DNA of 64,000 nucleotides. Source: Mesorhizobium sp. GTDB lineage: Bacteria > Pseudomonadota > Alphaproteobacteria > Rhizobiales > Rhizobiaceae. The notes under the pieces are model-generated. The model made no database searches. It saw nothing but the letters and a program-made list of their open reading frames with translations, and was not told where the DNA came from. The DNA lies in assembly GCA_004017535.1 (NCBI GenBank), contig SAJS01000008.1:124001-188000 (forward strand), given 5' to 3'. The translations under genes were made by a program, and so were the position numbers. Positions 16,553-24,388 of this stretch are shown here, in pieces. Each line of letters starts with the position of its first letter. Positions within the stretch are counted from its first letter, which is position 1.

Positions 16553-16599
16553 ATTTTAGAAAGTCTGCATATTTGATGATGCCATTTTAGCGATCTGCA
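16553..16599 (+). repeat. Paired direct repeats upstream of an amino-acid uptake operon
   Basis: ATTTTAG followed shortly by TCTGCA occurs at 16553-16569 and again at 16584-16599. The two copies are 30-31 bases apart, about three helical turns, in an AT-rich stretch (16550-16640) unusual for this genome. This spacing suits two molecules of a regulator bound on the same face. No regulator gene is adjacent. Confidence 0.35.
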
Positions 16600-16699
16600 A
16601 TGTAAAAAAGCGAAAAATAAAAGATACCTTTACTTAACTTCGGCGTGCATACTGCGGATTGGTCAGATCTGTTGTCCGGCTCTCCTGCGCGAATTGAGA

Positions 16700-17542
16700 A
16701 TGGGCATGCCGCTTACACGTCGCACGCTGTTTGCAGCCGGAGGCGGAGGGCTGCTGATCGCGCAGGCGCAAGCCATGGCCACGCCGGCCAAGGCGCAAGA
16801 CGCTCCAAAACCCATCGTGAGCGACAACAAGCTGCGCATCGCCATGCCGGCTTTCGCCTCCGATCCATTCTTTCCGGCCGATGGCTCAGGCGATAAGGGC
16901 ATCGACATGGACCTTGCGCGCGGCATAGCCGCTGAGCTTGGTGTCGAACCCGTATTCGACCGGTCCGCCGTGACCTTCGACGGCATGGTGCAAAAGCTGA
17001 CCTCCGGTCAGGCGGACCTGGCGATCGGCAAGCTCAGCCGCACGCTTCAGCGCGGCCGCTCTATCCTCTATTCCCGGCCTTACGCCATGCTGCATCAGGG
17101 GCTGCTCGCCAATCGCGTTAACCTGGCGCGCATCACGCAAGGCAAGCCGCCCGAACAGATCATCCGCGATTTCTCCGGCGATCTCGGCGTGATCGAAGGC
17201 TCGTCCTTCGCCACCTATGCGGCGGCTACTTTCCCGCACGCCACGATCCAGCGCTTCGCGGGCTGGAACACGGTCATCGACGCGATCCGCAACGGCACGA
17301 TCGACCTCGCTTATCGTGATGATTTCGAGATCAAGAAGCTGATGGTCGACGACCCGTCGATGACCGTCGTCGCGCGCTCGATCACGCTGACCGACAAGGT
17401 CGACACGATCGCGGTCGGCGTCAGCCCGGCCAATCCGCATCTCGCGGCCTTTGTCGATCTCTATCTCGATCTGGCAAGGGGCCAGCAGGTCCTCAACACC
17501 GACGAGATCATCGCGCGCTATCGCGAGGGGAGCAAAGCCTGA
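16700..17542 (+). CDS. Periplasmic amino-acid-binding protein (solute-binding family 3) with Tat-like signal
   Basis: The protein has 280 residues. The N-terminus has a twin-arginine motif (PLTRRTLFAAGGGGLL) followed by a hydrophobic stretch and an AxA-type cleavage site, which suggests Tat export. The mature part is a family 3 binding protein: LRIAMPAFASDPFFP, then GIDMDLARGIAAELGVEP and the FDGMVQKLTSGQADLAIG segment. The start could be the ATG at 16700 or 16706, or a TTG at 16694; no strong ribosome site decides. Only two bases separate its stop from a symporter gene rather than from ABC permeases, which is unusual. Confidence 0.82.
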   Translation: MGMPLTRRTLFAAGGGGLLIAQAQAMATPAKAQDAPKPIVSDNKLRIAMPAFASDPFFPADGSGDKGIDMDLARGIAAELGVEPVFDRSAVTFDGMVQKLTSGQADLAIGKLSRTLQRGRSILYSRPYAMLHQGLLANRVNLARITQGKPPEQIIRDFSGDLGVIEGSSFATYAAATFPHATIQRFAGWNTVIDAIRNGTIDLAYRDDFEIKKLMVDDPSMTVVARSITLTDKVDTIAVGVSPANPHLAAFVDLYLDLARGQQVLNTDEIIARYREGSKA

Positions 17543-17544
17543 CG

Positions 17545-18912
17545 ATGGCCGTCTCGGATGCAGCCGCACCCATGCCTCTCGATTGGCGCCTGGCGGCAAA
17601 GCGCATCCTGCGCTCGCCGTTGACGACGACCATCATGATCCTGGCCGGGATTCTGTGCGGACTGTACTACCCGGCCTTCGCCCATGCGATCAGCCCCGTG
17701 GCGCAGGTCTACCTGAATTTCCTCAAGATGGTCGTCCTGCCTTACCTGGTCTCGTCCGTTATCTTCTCGATCACAGCCATGGTTCAGGACCCGAAATCGG
17801 TCCGCTATCTCGGCAAGGTCGGCTTAGCCGTGCTGGTCGTGTCGTTTCTCGCCGTGCTGGTCAGCGGCACCTATTCGCTGATCCTCAAGCCCGGCCAGAT
17901 CGAAAATCCGCAGTCACGCATCGAGCTCGGCGAATTCATCAATTCGCAAGGCAGCGTCTCCACCGATCTCGCCTTCCCGTTCCAGCCGCCACCGCCCACC
18001 GGCGACCTGAACGGCGGACATTCGATCTTCCTGGATCTGGTGCCGAACAACGTCTTCAACGCGCTGGCCTCGGGCCAGACCATCCAGGTGCTCTTGTTCT
18101 GCCTGCTTTTCGGGCTGGCGATGGGCAAGATTCCCCAACCCTCATCGCTAAGCCTCTCGCAGGCGCTCAACGCGGTGTATCGGGCCTGCACGGTGCTGAC
18201 CAACTGGTTCGTCTGGGGATTGCCCTTCGCAACCTTCGTCCTGATCGCCGACCAGACCGCGTCGACAGGCACAAAGCCGCTGATGCTGATGGGCGGTTAT
18301 CTATTGGTTATGGGCCTTTCCTGCCTGACATTCCTCGCCGGCGCGTTCGCAATTATCGCCATCAGGTCGCGGCGAAGCTACTGGGCCACGATCAAGACCC
18401 TTCAGCCGCTTCTGATGGTGGCCATCACGACGCGCTCCACGGTCGCCTCGCTGCCTTGGGTCATCAATCTTTTGAGCGAACGGCTGCGCTTCAATCTGGT
18501 GGTGGTCGAGCTGCTCGTGCCGCTGCAGGCAGCGCTGCTGCGCACGGGCCCAGCGCTGGTCTACACCTCGGGCACCCTGTTCATTGCCCAGCTCTACGGC
18601 CATCAGCTGGCGATCCCGGACCTCTTGCTCGTCGGCATCGTCTCCGCGCTTCTGGCGCTGACGACAGGCGGCATGGGTAGTCTGCTCATCCTGTCGCAGA
18701 TGTCCATCGTTTGCGGCTATCTGAAGCTTCCCTTTGAGGCGGCGTTCGCCCTGTTCGTTGCGGTCGACGCGGCCGTGGACACGCTGATGACGCTGTCCAG
18801 CGTCTCCACTGTGGCCGCGAGCACGGCAATGATCGCGCCCAGCCACAGGGAGGAGGTCGGGCAGTCGGCCGAAATGGTCGCGCAAGGGTTCGAAGCCGAG
18901 CCCGCCCGATGA
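17545..18912 (+). CDS. Dicarboxylate/amino acid:cation symporter (DAACS family)
   Basis: This 455-residue membrane protein is of the GltP/DctA fold, with about eight helices and two re-entrant loops. The first re-entrant loop, usually a serine-rich SSSAATLP, reads TTRSTVASLP near residue 295, and the NMDGTA-like position reads RTGPALVYTSGTL near 332. Both sites are therefore recognisable but divergent, which suggests an unusual substrate or cation. The order binding protein-symporter-racemase, with ATGA overlap to the racemase, suggests uptake of an acidic amino acid or its D-form. Confidence 0.83.
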   Translation: MAVSDAAAPMPLDWRLAAKRILRSPLTTTIMILAGILCGLYYPAFAHAISPVAQVYLNFLKMVVLPYLVSSVIFSITAMVQDPKSVRYLGKVGLAVLVVSFLAVLVSGTYSLILKPGQIENPQSRIELGEFINSQGSVSTDLAFPFQPPPPTGDLNGGHSIFLDLVPNNVFNALASGQTIQVLLFCLLFGLAMGKIPQPSSLSLSQALNAVYRACTVLTNWFVWGLPFATFVLIADQTASTGTKPLMLMGGYLLVMGLSCLTFLAGAFAIIAIRSRRSYWATIKTLQPLLMVAITTRSTVASLPWVINLLSERLRFNLVVVELLVPLQAALLRTGPALVYTSGTLFIAQLYGHQLAIPDLLLVGIVSALLALTTGGMGSLLILSQMSIVCGYLKLPFEAAFALFVAVDAAVDTLMTLSSVSTVAASTAMIAPSHREEVGQSAEMVAQGFEAEPAR

Positions 18913-19706
18913 TCGACGATGGCATCCGTCCCCAGCTCGGCATCATCGGCGGTCTCGGGCCTCTGGCGTCGGCCGACTTTTACTTCAAGCTGACGCGGAT
19001 GACCGAGGCGCTGCGCGACAACGAGCATGTGCCTTCCGTCCTCCTCAGCGTGCCGCAACTTCCCGACAGGACCGAAGCGATTCTGGCCGGTCATGACGGG
19101 CCGCTGGCGCCGCTCCGAGCGGCGATCGCAACGCTCAACGAGCTCGGCGTCGCCTGCATCGCCATGCCCTGCAACACCGCCCATCATTGGTACGACAAGC
19201 TGGCGGCGGACTCGCGGGCCGAGATCATCCACATCGGCGATGCGGTGACGGCAGAAATCCGCCGCAGTCTGGACCGGGGCAGGGTCGCGAACCTTGCAAC
19301 GAGGGGCACGCTTGTATCCGGCTTCTATCAGAACAGGATTTCGGCGGCGGGATTCGAGGTCTGCGTGCCGGCGGTCGCGGAATTCCAGGAGCGCGTCGAC
19401 AGCGCGATCATGCTCGTCAAGGCCGGGTCGATCGCGCAAGCCGCTGCCGAGACCGAGCGCGCGCTTCATCTGGCGCAAATGGCCGGCGCCGATGCAGCGC
19501 TTCTCGGCTGCACTGAACTGTCGGTCGTCGCGGCCAGCCTCGGCGACACGAACGGCTTGGTCGTCGTCGACAGCAACGCCGCGCTGGCGCGGGCCAGCCT
19601 GCAACGACTGGGCTACCCCGTGCAGGAAGCGCGAGGCCTGCCCGCCATGTCATCGCTGCCGGCAGACGGCCGGCCGTCCTTGGGTGTCACCCGGCGGGCT
19701 TCCTAA
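18909..19706 (+). CDS. Aspartate/glutamate racemase family protein
   Basis: This 265-residue cofactor-independent racemase has the N-terminal IIGGLGPLASADFY motif, the first catalytic cysteine in AMPCNTAHHW (about residue 87) and the second in LLGCTEL (about residue 201). Both bases are intact, so an active racemase is expected. It overlaps the symporter stop by 4 bases and is the last gene of the operon. It may convert an imported D-amino acid to the L-form or the reverse. A hairpin repeat begins one base before its stop codon. Confidence 0.88.
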   Translation: MIDDGIRPQLGIIGGLGPLASADFYFKLTRMTEALRDNEHVPSVLLSVPQLPDRTEAILAGHDGPLAPLRAAIATLNELGVACIAMPCNTAHHWYDKLAADSRAEIIHIGDAVTAEIRRSLDRGRVANLATRGTLVSGFYQNRISAAGFEVCVPAVAEFQERVDSAIMLVKAGSIAQAAAETERALHLAQMAGADAALLGCTELSVVAASLGDTNGLVVVDSNAALARASLQRLGYPVQEARGLPAMSSLPADGRPSLGVTRRAS

Positions 19707-19811
19707 TGCATGTCGCCCAGAAGTGTGCAGCGGTTCTGGGACAACGGCATGCATCAAACTAATGCATGTCGCCCAGAAGTGTGCAGCGGTTCTGGGACAA
19801 CGGCATGCATC
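19703..19811 (+). repeat. Tandem duplication of a 53-bp palindromic intergenic repeat
   Basis: The 53-base unit at 19703-19755 is repeated without a change at 19759-19811, a 56-base period with AAA between. Each unit is itself an imperfect inverted repeat: ATGCATG...CCCAGAA...TTCTGGG...CATGCAT. The first copy overlaps the racemase stop codon (CTAATG). It resembles a repeat I remember as common in Mesorhizobium intergenic regions. It could serve as a transcript end or be a mobile-repeat relic. Confidence 0.85.
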
Positions 19812-19829
19812 GATCAAAGACTTAAGGCC

Positions 19830-19860
19830 GCGTCGCCTGAATTCCGGTTCAGCGCGACGC
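19830..19860. repeat. GC-rich hairpin upstream of metQ
   Basis: GCGTCGC-CTGAA and TTCAG-C-GCGACGC form a 12-bp stem with one bulge and a six-base loop. It lies 215 bases before metQ. It does not match the SAM-II riboswitch layout and looks like another intergenic hairpin repeat. Downstream, at 19958-19973, a small CCTCTCG/CGAGAGG inverted repeat sits in AT-rich DNA and may belong to the metQ promoter region. Confidence 0.45.
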
Positions 19861-20075
19861 GCTTAGGCGCGCAAGCTTCCATCGCCTCGCCGTCGATATC
19901 CGCTTGCCAGCGGCCGATGTGCTCCAAGTCATAAAATCTTTGAGAGAATATTTTCCGCCTCTCGTCCGAGAGGAAATGCGCTTCTTTGCCCGAGCCGGCA
20001 GCATTGGTGATGCTTGACATCAAGGCTTCGCATCCCGCCAGGCCCAAATGATTTCAGGATTGCAAGGAACGTATC

Positions 20076-20927
20076 ATGTCCGAACGCGGCAACGCTTCAA
20101 AGTCTCTCGTTACGTCAATCACCAGGCGCGCCGGACTGGCGGCGCTTCTCGCCACGACATTGGCCGTCATCGGCCTCAACGCGCCGTCGCCGTCTTTCGC
20201 CGAGGAGAAGAAGGCGATCAAGGTCGGTATCATCAGCGGCGAGGATGAGGATGTCTGGCGCGTCGTCACCGCCGAGGCGGCCAAGAAAGGGCTGACCATC
20301 GAGACAGTCGTCTTCAACGACTACACCCAACCCAACGAGGCGCTGGAGCGCGGCGAGATCGACGCCAACGCCTTCCAGCACAAGCCTTATCTCGACAACC
20401 AGATCAAGACGCAAGGCTATCATATCGTGCCGGTCGGCTATACCGGCGTCTGGCCGATCGGCCTTTATTCGAAGAAGCACGCCAAGGTCGCCGATCTGCC
20501 GGAGGGCGCTGTCATTGGCCTGCCCAACGACCCGTCCAACGAGGGCCGCGCGCTGCATGTGCTGGAGCATGAAGGCCTGATCAAGCTGAAGGACGGCGCC
20601 GGCATCCTGGCGACGACAGCCGACATTGCCGACAACCCGAAGAAGCTCGAGATTAAGGAACTCGACGCCGGCATCGTCGGCCGCTCGGTCGACGATCTCG
20701 ACGCTGCGGTCGTCAACACCGACTGGGCGCTGAAGAGCGGCCTCGGCCCGGAAAACCGCATCGCGCAGGAGCCGGTGGCCGACAATCCCTACCGCAACTT
20801 CATCGCGGTCAAGATCGGAAGCGAGAACGAGCCCTGGGTGAAGACGCTGGTCGCCTCGTACCAGAATGAGACGGTCAAGGCCGAATTCGACAAGGTCTAC
20901 AAGGGCACCGGGATCAGCGCCTATTGA
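20076..20927 (+). CDS. metQ: Methionine ABC transporter substrate-binding protein
   Basis: This NLPA/MetQ-family binding protein has 283 residues. A basic N-terminus and hydrophobic stretch end at SFA-EEK, a Sec-type cleavage site; there is no lipobox cysteine, unlike enterobacterial MetQ. The mature part has IKVGIISGEDEDVW, the NDYTQPNEALERGEIDANAFQH segment typical of the family, and GLPNDPSNEGRAL. It delivers methionine to MetN-MetI, encoded directly downstream. A stem-loop with a T-run separates it from metN, probably making this gene the most highly expressed of the three. Confidence 0.92.
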   Translation: MSERGNASKSLVTSITRRAGLAALLATTLAVIGLNAPSPSFAEEKKAIKVGIISGEDEDVWRVVTAEAAKKGLTIETVVFNDYTQPNEALERGEIDANAFQHKPYLDNQIKTQGYHIVPVGYTGVWPIGLYSKKHAKVADLPEGAVIGLPNDPSNEGRALHVLEHEGLIKLKDGAGILATTADIADNPKKLEIKELDAGIVGRSVDDLDAAVVNTDWALKSGLGPENRIAQEPVADNPYRNFIAVKIGSENEPWVKTLVASYQNETVKAEFDKVYKGTGISAY

Positions 20928-20950
20928 CCGGCGCATGGTTGGCAGAAACG

Positions 20951-20987
20951 GGCGGTCCGCTGTTGAGCGGGCCGCCGTCGCTTTTTT
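20951..20987 (+). terminator. Intercistronic attenuator between metQ and metN
   Basis: GGCGGTCCGCT and AGCGGGCCGCC form an 11-bp stem (one G-T wobble) around a GTTG loop, followed five bases later by six Ts. This is a good intrinsic terminator inside the operon, likely leaky, so that the binding protein is made in excess. Confidence 0.75.
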
Positions 20988-21008
20988 CGCACTGAAACGG
21001 ACATAGAG

Positions 21009-22100
21009 ATGAACCAGCACGTCACCGCCGGACTTGCCGACCCGGTCCGCGTCGAGCCGACCGGGCGGGAAGACGTTGTCCGCCTCGTCGATCTGAAGCG
21101 CCGCTTCGGCGCGACGGCGGCGCTGGACGGCGTCTCGCTGACCGTGAAGAAGGGCGAGATCCTCGGCATCATCGGCCGCAGCGGCGCCGGCAAGTCGACG
21201 CTGATCCGCTGCCTGAACGGACTGGAGCGGCAGGATTCCGGCGAGGTCTTTATCGAGGGCCGCGAGATCGGCCGTCTCCGCGAGCGCGAGCTGCAGCCGC
21301 TGCGCCGCCGCATCGGCATGGTGTTCCAGCACTTCAATCTGTTGTCGGCCAAGACCGTCGAGGACAACGTCGCGCTGCCGCTCAAGATCGAAGGGCGCCC
21401 ACGCGCCGAGCGCATGGCCCGCGCGGCCGAGTTGCTGCAACTTGTTGGCCTGTCTGAGAAAGCCAAGGCCTATCCCGCTTCGCTGTCAGGCGGCCAGAAG
21501 CAGCGCGTCGGCATCGCCAGGGCTTTGGCCGCGCGGCCAGCGCTGCTCTTGTCCGACGAGGCGACCTCGGCGCTCGATCCGGAGACGACGCGCTCGATCC
21601 TGGCGCTGCTCAAGGACATCAATTCCAGGCTCGGCCTCACCATCCTGCTGATCACGCATGAGATGGAGGTGATCCGCTCCATCGCTGATCGCGTGGCGGT
21701 GATCGATGCCGGCCGCATCGTCGAGGAGGGCGCCGTCTGGCAGGTCTTCGCCGATCCGAAGTCGGAGATCACCCGCAGCCTGCTCGGCGGCATCCGGCCG
21801 CAACTTCCGCCCGAGATTGCCAGCCGTCTGGTTCCGGGCGAAGGGGCGGAAACGATCCTCCGGATCGACGTCGCCGGCGAGGCGGCGCATCGCCCGCTGC
21901 TGTCCGAGCTTGGCGCCAGCGTGCACGGCGCGTTCCGGCTTGTGCATGGCGGCATTGACCATGTGCAGCAGCAGCCGGTCGGCACGCTGTTCGTGGCGGT
22001 CCCTGGAGCCGACGCCGCCCATCTGGCGGCGGTTATCGCTTTCCTGAAGAACCGCGGCGCGCGGGTGGAGGTGCTTGGCCATGTCGCCGGTCCTGTTTGA
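21009..22100 (+). CDS. metN: Methionine ABC transporter ATP-binding protein
   Basis: This is a 363-residue ATPase. Walker A is GRSGAGKST (about residues 60-68), the signature is LSGGQKQRVGIARAL, and Walker B is LLLSDEATSALD. The C-terminal 80-90 residues after about 275 form the ACT-like NIL domain, which in MetN binds methionine and inhibits transport when the cell is replete. The gene overlaps metI by 20 bases. Confidence 0.93.
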   Translation: MNQHVTAGLADPVRVEPTGREDVVRLVDLKRRFGATAALDGVSLTVKKGEILGIIGRSGAGKSTLIRCLNGLERQDSGEVFIEGREIGRLRERELQPLRRRIGMVFQHFNLLSAKTVEDNVALPLKIEGRPRAERMARAAELLQLVGLSEKAKAYPASLSGGQKQRVGIARALAARPALLLSDEATSALDPETTRSILALLKDINSRLGLTILLITHEMEVIRSIADRVAVIDAGRIVEEGAVWQVFADPKSEITRSLLGGIRPQLPPEIASRLVPGEGAETILRIDVAGEAAHRPLLSELGASVHGAFRLVHGGIDHVQQQPVGTLFVAVPGADAAHLAAVIAFLKNRGARVEVLGHVAGPV

Positions 22101-22737
22101 GCTTTTGCTTCGTTCGATCTGGGAGACGGTGCTGATGACCGGCGCTTCCGGTCTCATTTCGCTTGTCTTCGGCCTGCCGCTCGGCCTTGCCCTGGTCGCC
22201 ACCGATCGCGGCGGCATCGCCGAAAGTCTTTGGGTCAACCGCATCCTCGGCGCCGTCGTCAACGGCTTCCGTTCGGTGCCGTTCATCATCCTGCTGGTGG
22301 CGCTGATCCCGGTGACGCGGCTGATCGTCGGCACCTCGATCGGCACCTGGGCGGCGATCGTGCCGCTGTCGATCGCGGCGACGCCCTATTATGCGCGCAT
22401 CGCCGAAGTGTCGCTGCGCGAGGTCGACCACGGATTGATCGAGGCGGCGCGCGCCATGGGCGGCAACCGCTGGACGATCATCCGCGAGGTGCTGGTGCCG
22501 GAGGCGCTGCCGGGCATCGTCGCCGGCTTTACCGTGACGCTGGTGACGCTGGTCGGCGCCTCGGCCATGGCCGGCGCCATCGGCGCCGGCGGTCTCGGCG
22601 ACCTCGCCATCCGCTACGGCTATCAGCGCTTCGAAACCAGCGTCATGGTCGCCGTTGTCATCGTGCTCATCGTGCTGGTCTGCGGCATCCAGTGGATCGG
22701 CGACCGGCTGGTCGCTCGTCTGGATCATCGCGGATGA
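22081..22737 (+). CDS. metI: Methionine ABC transporter permease
   Basis: This 218-residue inner-membrane protein has five to six helices. The EAA loop that docks on MetN reads EAARAMGGNRWTIIREVLVPEALPGI (about residues 121-146; in full at that position). The ATG at 22081 lies inside the end of metN, and a TTG two codons upstream is less likely. It completes the MetNIQ methionine importer. Confidence 0.93.
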   Translation: MSPVLFELLLRSIWETVLMTGASGLISLVFGLPLGLALVATDRGGIAESLWVNRILGAVVNGFRSVPFIILLVALIPVTRLIVGTSIGTWAAIVPLSIAATPYYARIAEVSLREVDHGLIEAARAMGGNRWTIIREVLVPEALPGIVAGFTVTLVTLVGASAMAGAIGAGGLGDLAIRYGYQRFETSVMVAVVIVLIVLVCGIQWIGDRLVARLDHRG

Positions 22738-22868
22738 TGTGCGGCATCCGAACGCAATTTGCCGCAAAAGCCGGGAATTGAGTGCCGGCTTGCTCCGTTT
22801 GCAATGAGATTGGTCGGCGCTTTTCTTCACCCGCAATGACACGCATGCCATCGTGCGGCGGGTCGCCA

Positions 22869-22914
22869 AGGCAATTCCGGGAAAAGCGCGCGGCGATTTT
22901 ATGTCCGGAATCCG
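22869..22914 (+). repeat. Diverged copy of the AATTCC hairpin repeat
   Basis: GGCAATTCCGGGAAAAGCGC...GATTTTATGTCCGGAATCCG aligns with the copy at 63631-63685, keeping the outer AATTCC/GGAAT arms and the inner GGAAAA arm. It sits between metI and the oxygenase gene. Confidence 0.55.
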
Positions 22915-22948
22915 AAGACATAGAGTTGCCGCCAACAGGAGCCTGACC

Positions 22949-23968
22949 ATGCCAAGAATAATTCCAGTGCTCGATCTCGACCGCCTGGAACAGGGTCCAT
23001 CCGAACTTCGAACTTTCTTGTTTGATTTGCGCACCGCCGCCCGCGATGTCGGTTTCTTCTATCTGAGCGGCCACGGCATCACCCAGCCGGAGATCGACGC
23101 GGTGCTGGGCGCCGCGCGCGGCTTCTTCGCCTTGCCGGAAGCCGACAAGCTCGCCATCGAGATGGTGAAGTCGCCGCAGTTCCGCGGCTACACGCGCGCC
23201 GGCGGCGAACTGACCAGGGGCAAGGCCGACTGGCGCGAGCAGCTCGACATCGGCGTCGAACGCGCGACCATTGCGCAAGGGCCGGACGTGCCGGCCTGGA
23301 CGCGGCTGCAGGGCCCGAACCAGTGGCCGGCTGCGCTCCCCGATCTGAAGCCGGCGTTGCTCGCCTGGCAGGCCAAGGCGACCGATGTGGCGATCCGGCT
23401 GCTCAAGGCCTTCGCGCTCTCGCTCGGCCAGCCGGAGGACGCCTTCGATGCCATCTATCGCGGCGAGCCGAACCACCGCATGAAGATCGTGCGTTATCCC
23501 GGCCGCGACACGACCGGCGACGACCAGGGCGTCGGCGCGCATAAGGATGGCGGCTTCCTCACCCTTCTGCTGCAGGACGAGAACAAGGGCCTGCAGGTCG
23601 AGTATGACGGCAGCTGGGTCGATGTCGACCCGATCCCGCGAACGCTCGTCGTCAACATCGGCGAACTGCTCGAACTCGCCTCGAACGGTTATCTCAGGGC
23701 AACCGTGCACCGCGTCGTCACGCCGCCCGCCGGCATCGAGCGGATTTCGGTGCCGTTCTTCTTCACCGCCCGGCTCGACGCCACCATCCCGCTGCTCGAC
23801 CTGCCGGAGGAGCTGGCGGCCGAGGCGCGCGGCCCGGCCAGCGACCCGGACAACCCGCTGTTCCGCAACGTCGGAACCAACGTGCTGAAAAGCCGGCTGA
23901 GGTCGCATCCCGACGTGGCGCGCCGGCACTATGCCGACCTTCTGGAAAAAGCATCGGCCGCCGGCTGA
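22949..23968 (+). CDS. 2-oxoglutarate/Fe(II)-dependent dioxygenase (isopenicillin N synthase-like)
   Basis: The 339-residue product has the two domains of plant- and IPNS-type oxygenases: an N-terminal DIOX_N region (DVGFFYLSGHGITQPEID near residue 32) and a C-terminal jelly-roll. The iron triad is visible as HKDGG (His-x-Asp, about residues 196-198) and ATVHRVV (about residue 253). The 2OG-binding Arg-x-Ser is present in ERISVPFFF. The ATG at 22949 follows AGGAG. It is monocistronic. Substrate unknown; bacterial members act on amino acids, hormones or xenobiotics. Confidence 0.88.
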   Translation: MPRIIPVLDLDRLEQGPSELRTFLFDLRTAARDVGFFYLSGHGITQPEIDAVLGAARGFFALPEADKLAIEMVKSPQFRGYTRAGGELTRGKADWREQLDIGVERATIAQGPDVPAWTRLQGPNQWPAALPDLKPALLAWQAKATDVAIRLLKAFALSLGQPEDAFDAIYRGEPNHRMKIVRYPGRDTTGDDQGVGAHKDGGFLTLLLQDENKGLQVEYDGSWVDVDPIPRTLVVNIGELLELASNGYLRATVHRVVTPPAGIERISVPFFFTARLDATIPLLDLPEELAAEARGPASDPDNPLFRNVGTNVLKSRLRSHPDVARRHYADLLEKASAAG

Positions 23969-24388
23969 CGACTTCACAATAATTAAGCGAGATTTTTTCG
24001 CGATCTCGGTATTTTTTGGAATTTCGTTCGTGGAAAATACGCCGCCGAGACCCCAAATAGGCTGCATCGCTCGGTGTTTTCCTCCCATTGCGCCGGGCGA
24101 TGTTCCCCTCTGAAGGTTATGACCTTCATGCTTGGCCGGGCCGCTTTCGCGCCCGGCCTTTTTCTTTCAAGTGCTTTAGAGATGCCTTGATCAGGCGAAG
24201 CCGACACTGATCGCGACAAAGCAGCCTAGCTCATCAGCTTCGGCAATCCCGCAGCCAGCGCACCGCTTTCTCGAGGCGGGCGAACAGTTCGGCAAGATCG
24301 TCGTGACTGTGTGAGGGCCTGAAAGGATCGGCGCCCGATCGAGCGGCCAGCACGATCGATCATGCCGCCCGAATTACGGAGACCGTCG
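23969..24388. other. Intergenic region with probable small RNA and a tiny open frame
   Basis: No convincing gene longer than 50 codons lies here. The first part (23969-24060) is AT-rich and may hold a promoter, though no clear -35/-10 pair is visible. The segment 24065-24164 looks like a small RNA gene (listed separately). On the minus strand a 39-codon frame (GTG at 24353, stop at 24234) encodes a plausible helix (DDLAELFARLEKAVRWLRD), directly downstream of the methyltransferase; evidence for it is weak. Confidence 0.4.
24065..24164 (+). ncRNA. Candidate small RNA with anti-Shine-Dalgarno loop and intrinsic terminator
   Basis: Three hairpins follow one another. At 24065-24102, a 10-bp stem (CATCGCTCGG/CCGGGCGATG, one wobble) holds an 18-base loop containing CCTCCC. 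At 24112-24127, a perfect 6-bp stem (GAAGGT/ACCTTC) closes a TATG loop. At 24134-24158, GGCCGGGC/GCCCGGCC is followed by TTTTTCTTT. The last is an excellent terminator with no coding gene upstream on this strand except the oxygenase 165 bases away. A loop exposing CCTCCC is typical of Rhizobiales regulatory RNAs that mask ribosome binding sites. It could instead be a long 3' end of the oxygenase mRNA. Confidence 0.55.

Noticed and set aside
19812-20075. SAM-II riboswitch before metQ
   Set aside because: I searched by eye for the conserved pseudoknot blocks and did not find them; only simple hairpins are present.
24234-24353. 39-codon minus-strand frame after the methyltransferase
   Set aside because: The helix-like sequence is plausible but has only a GTG start and no clear ribosome site; noted in the intergenic entry only.
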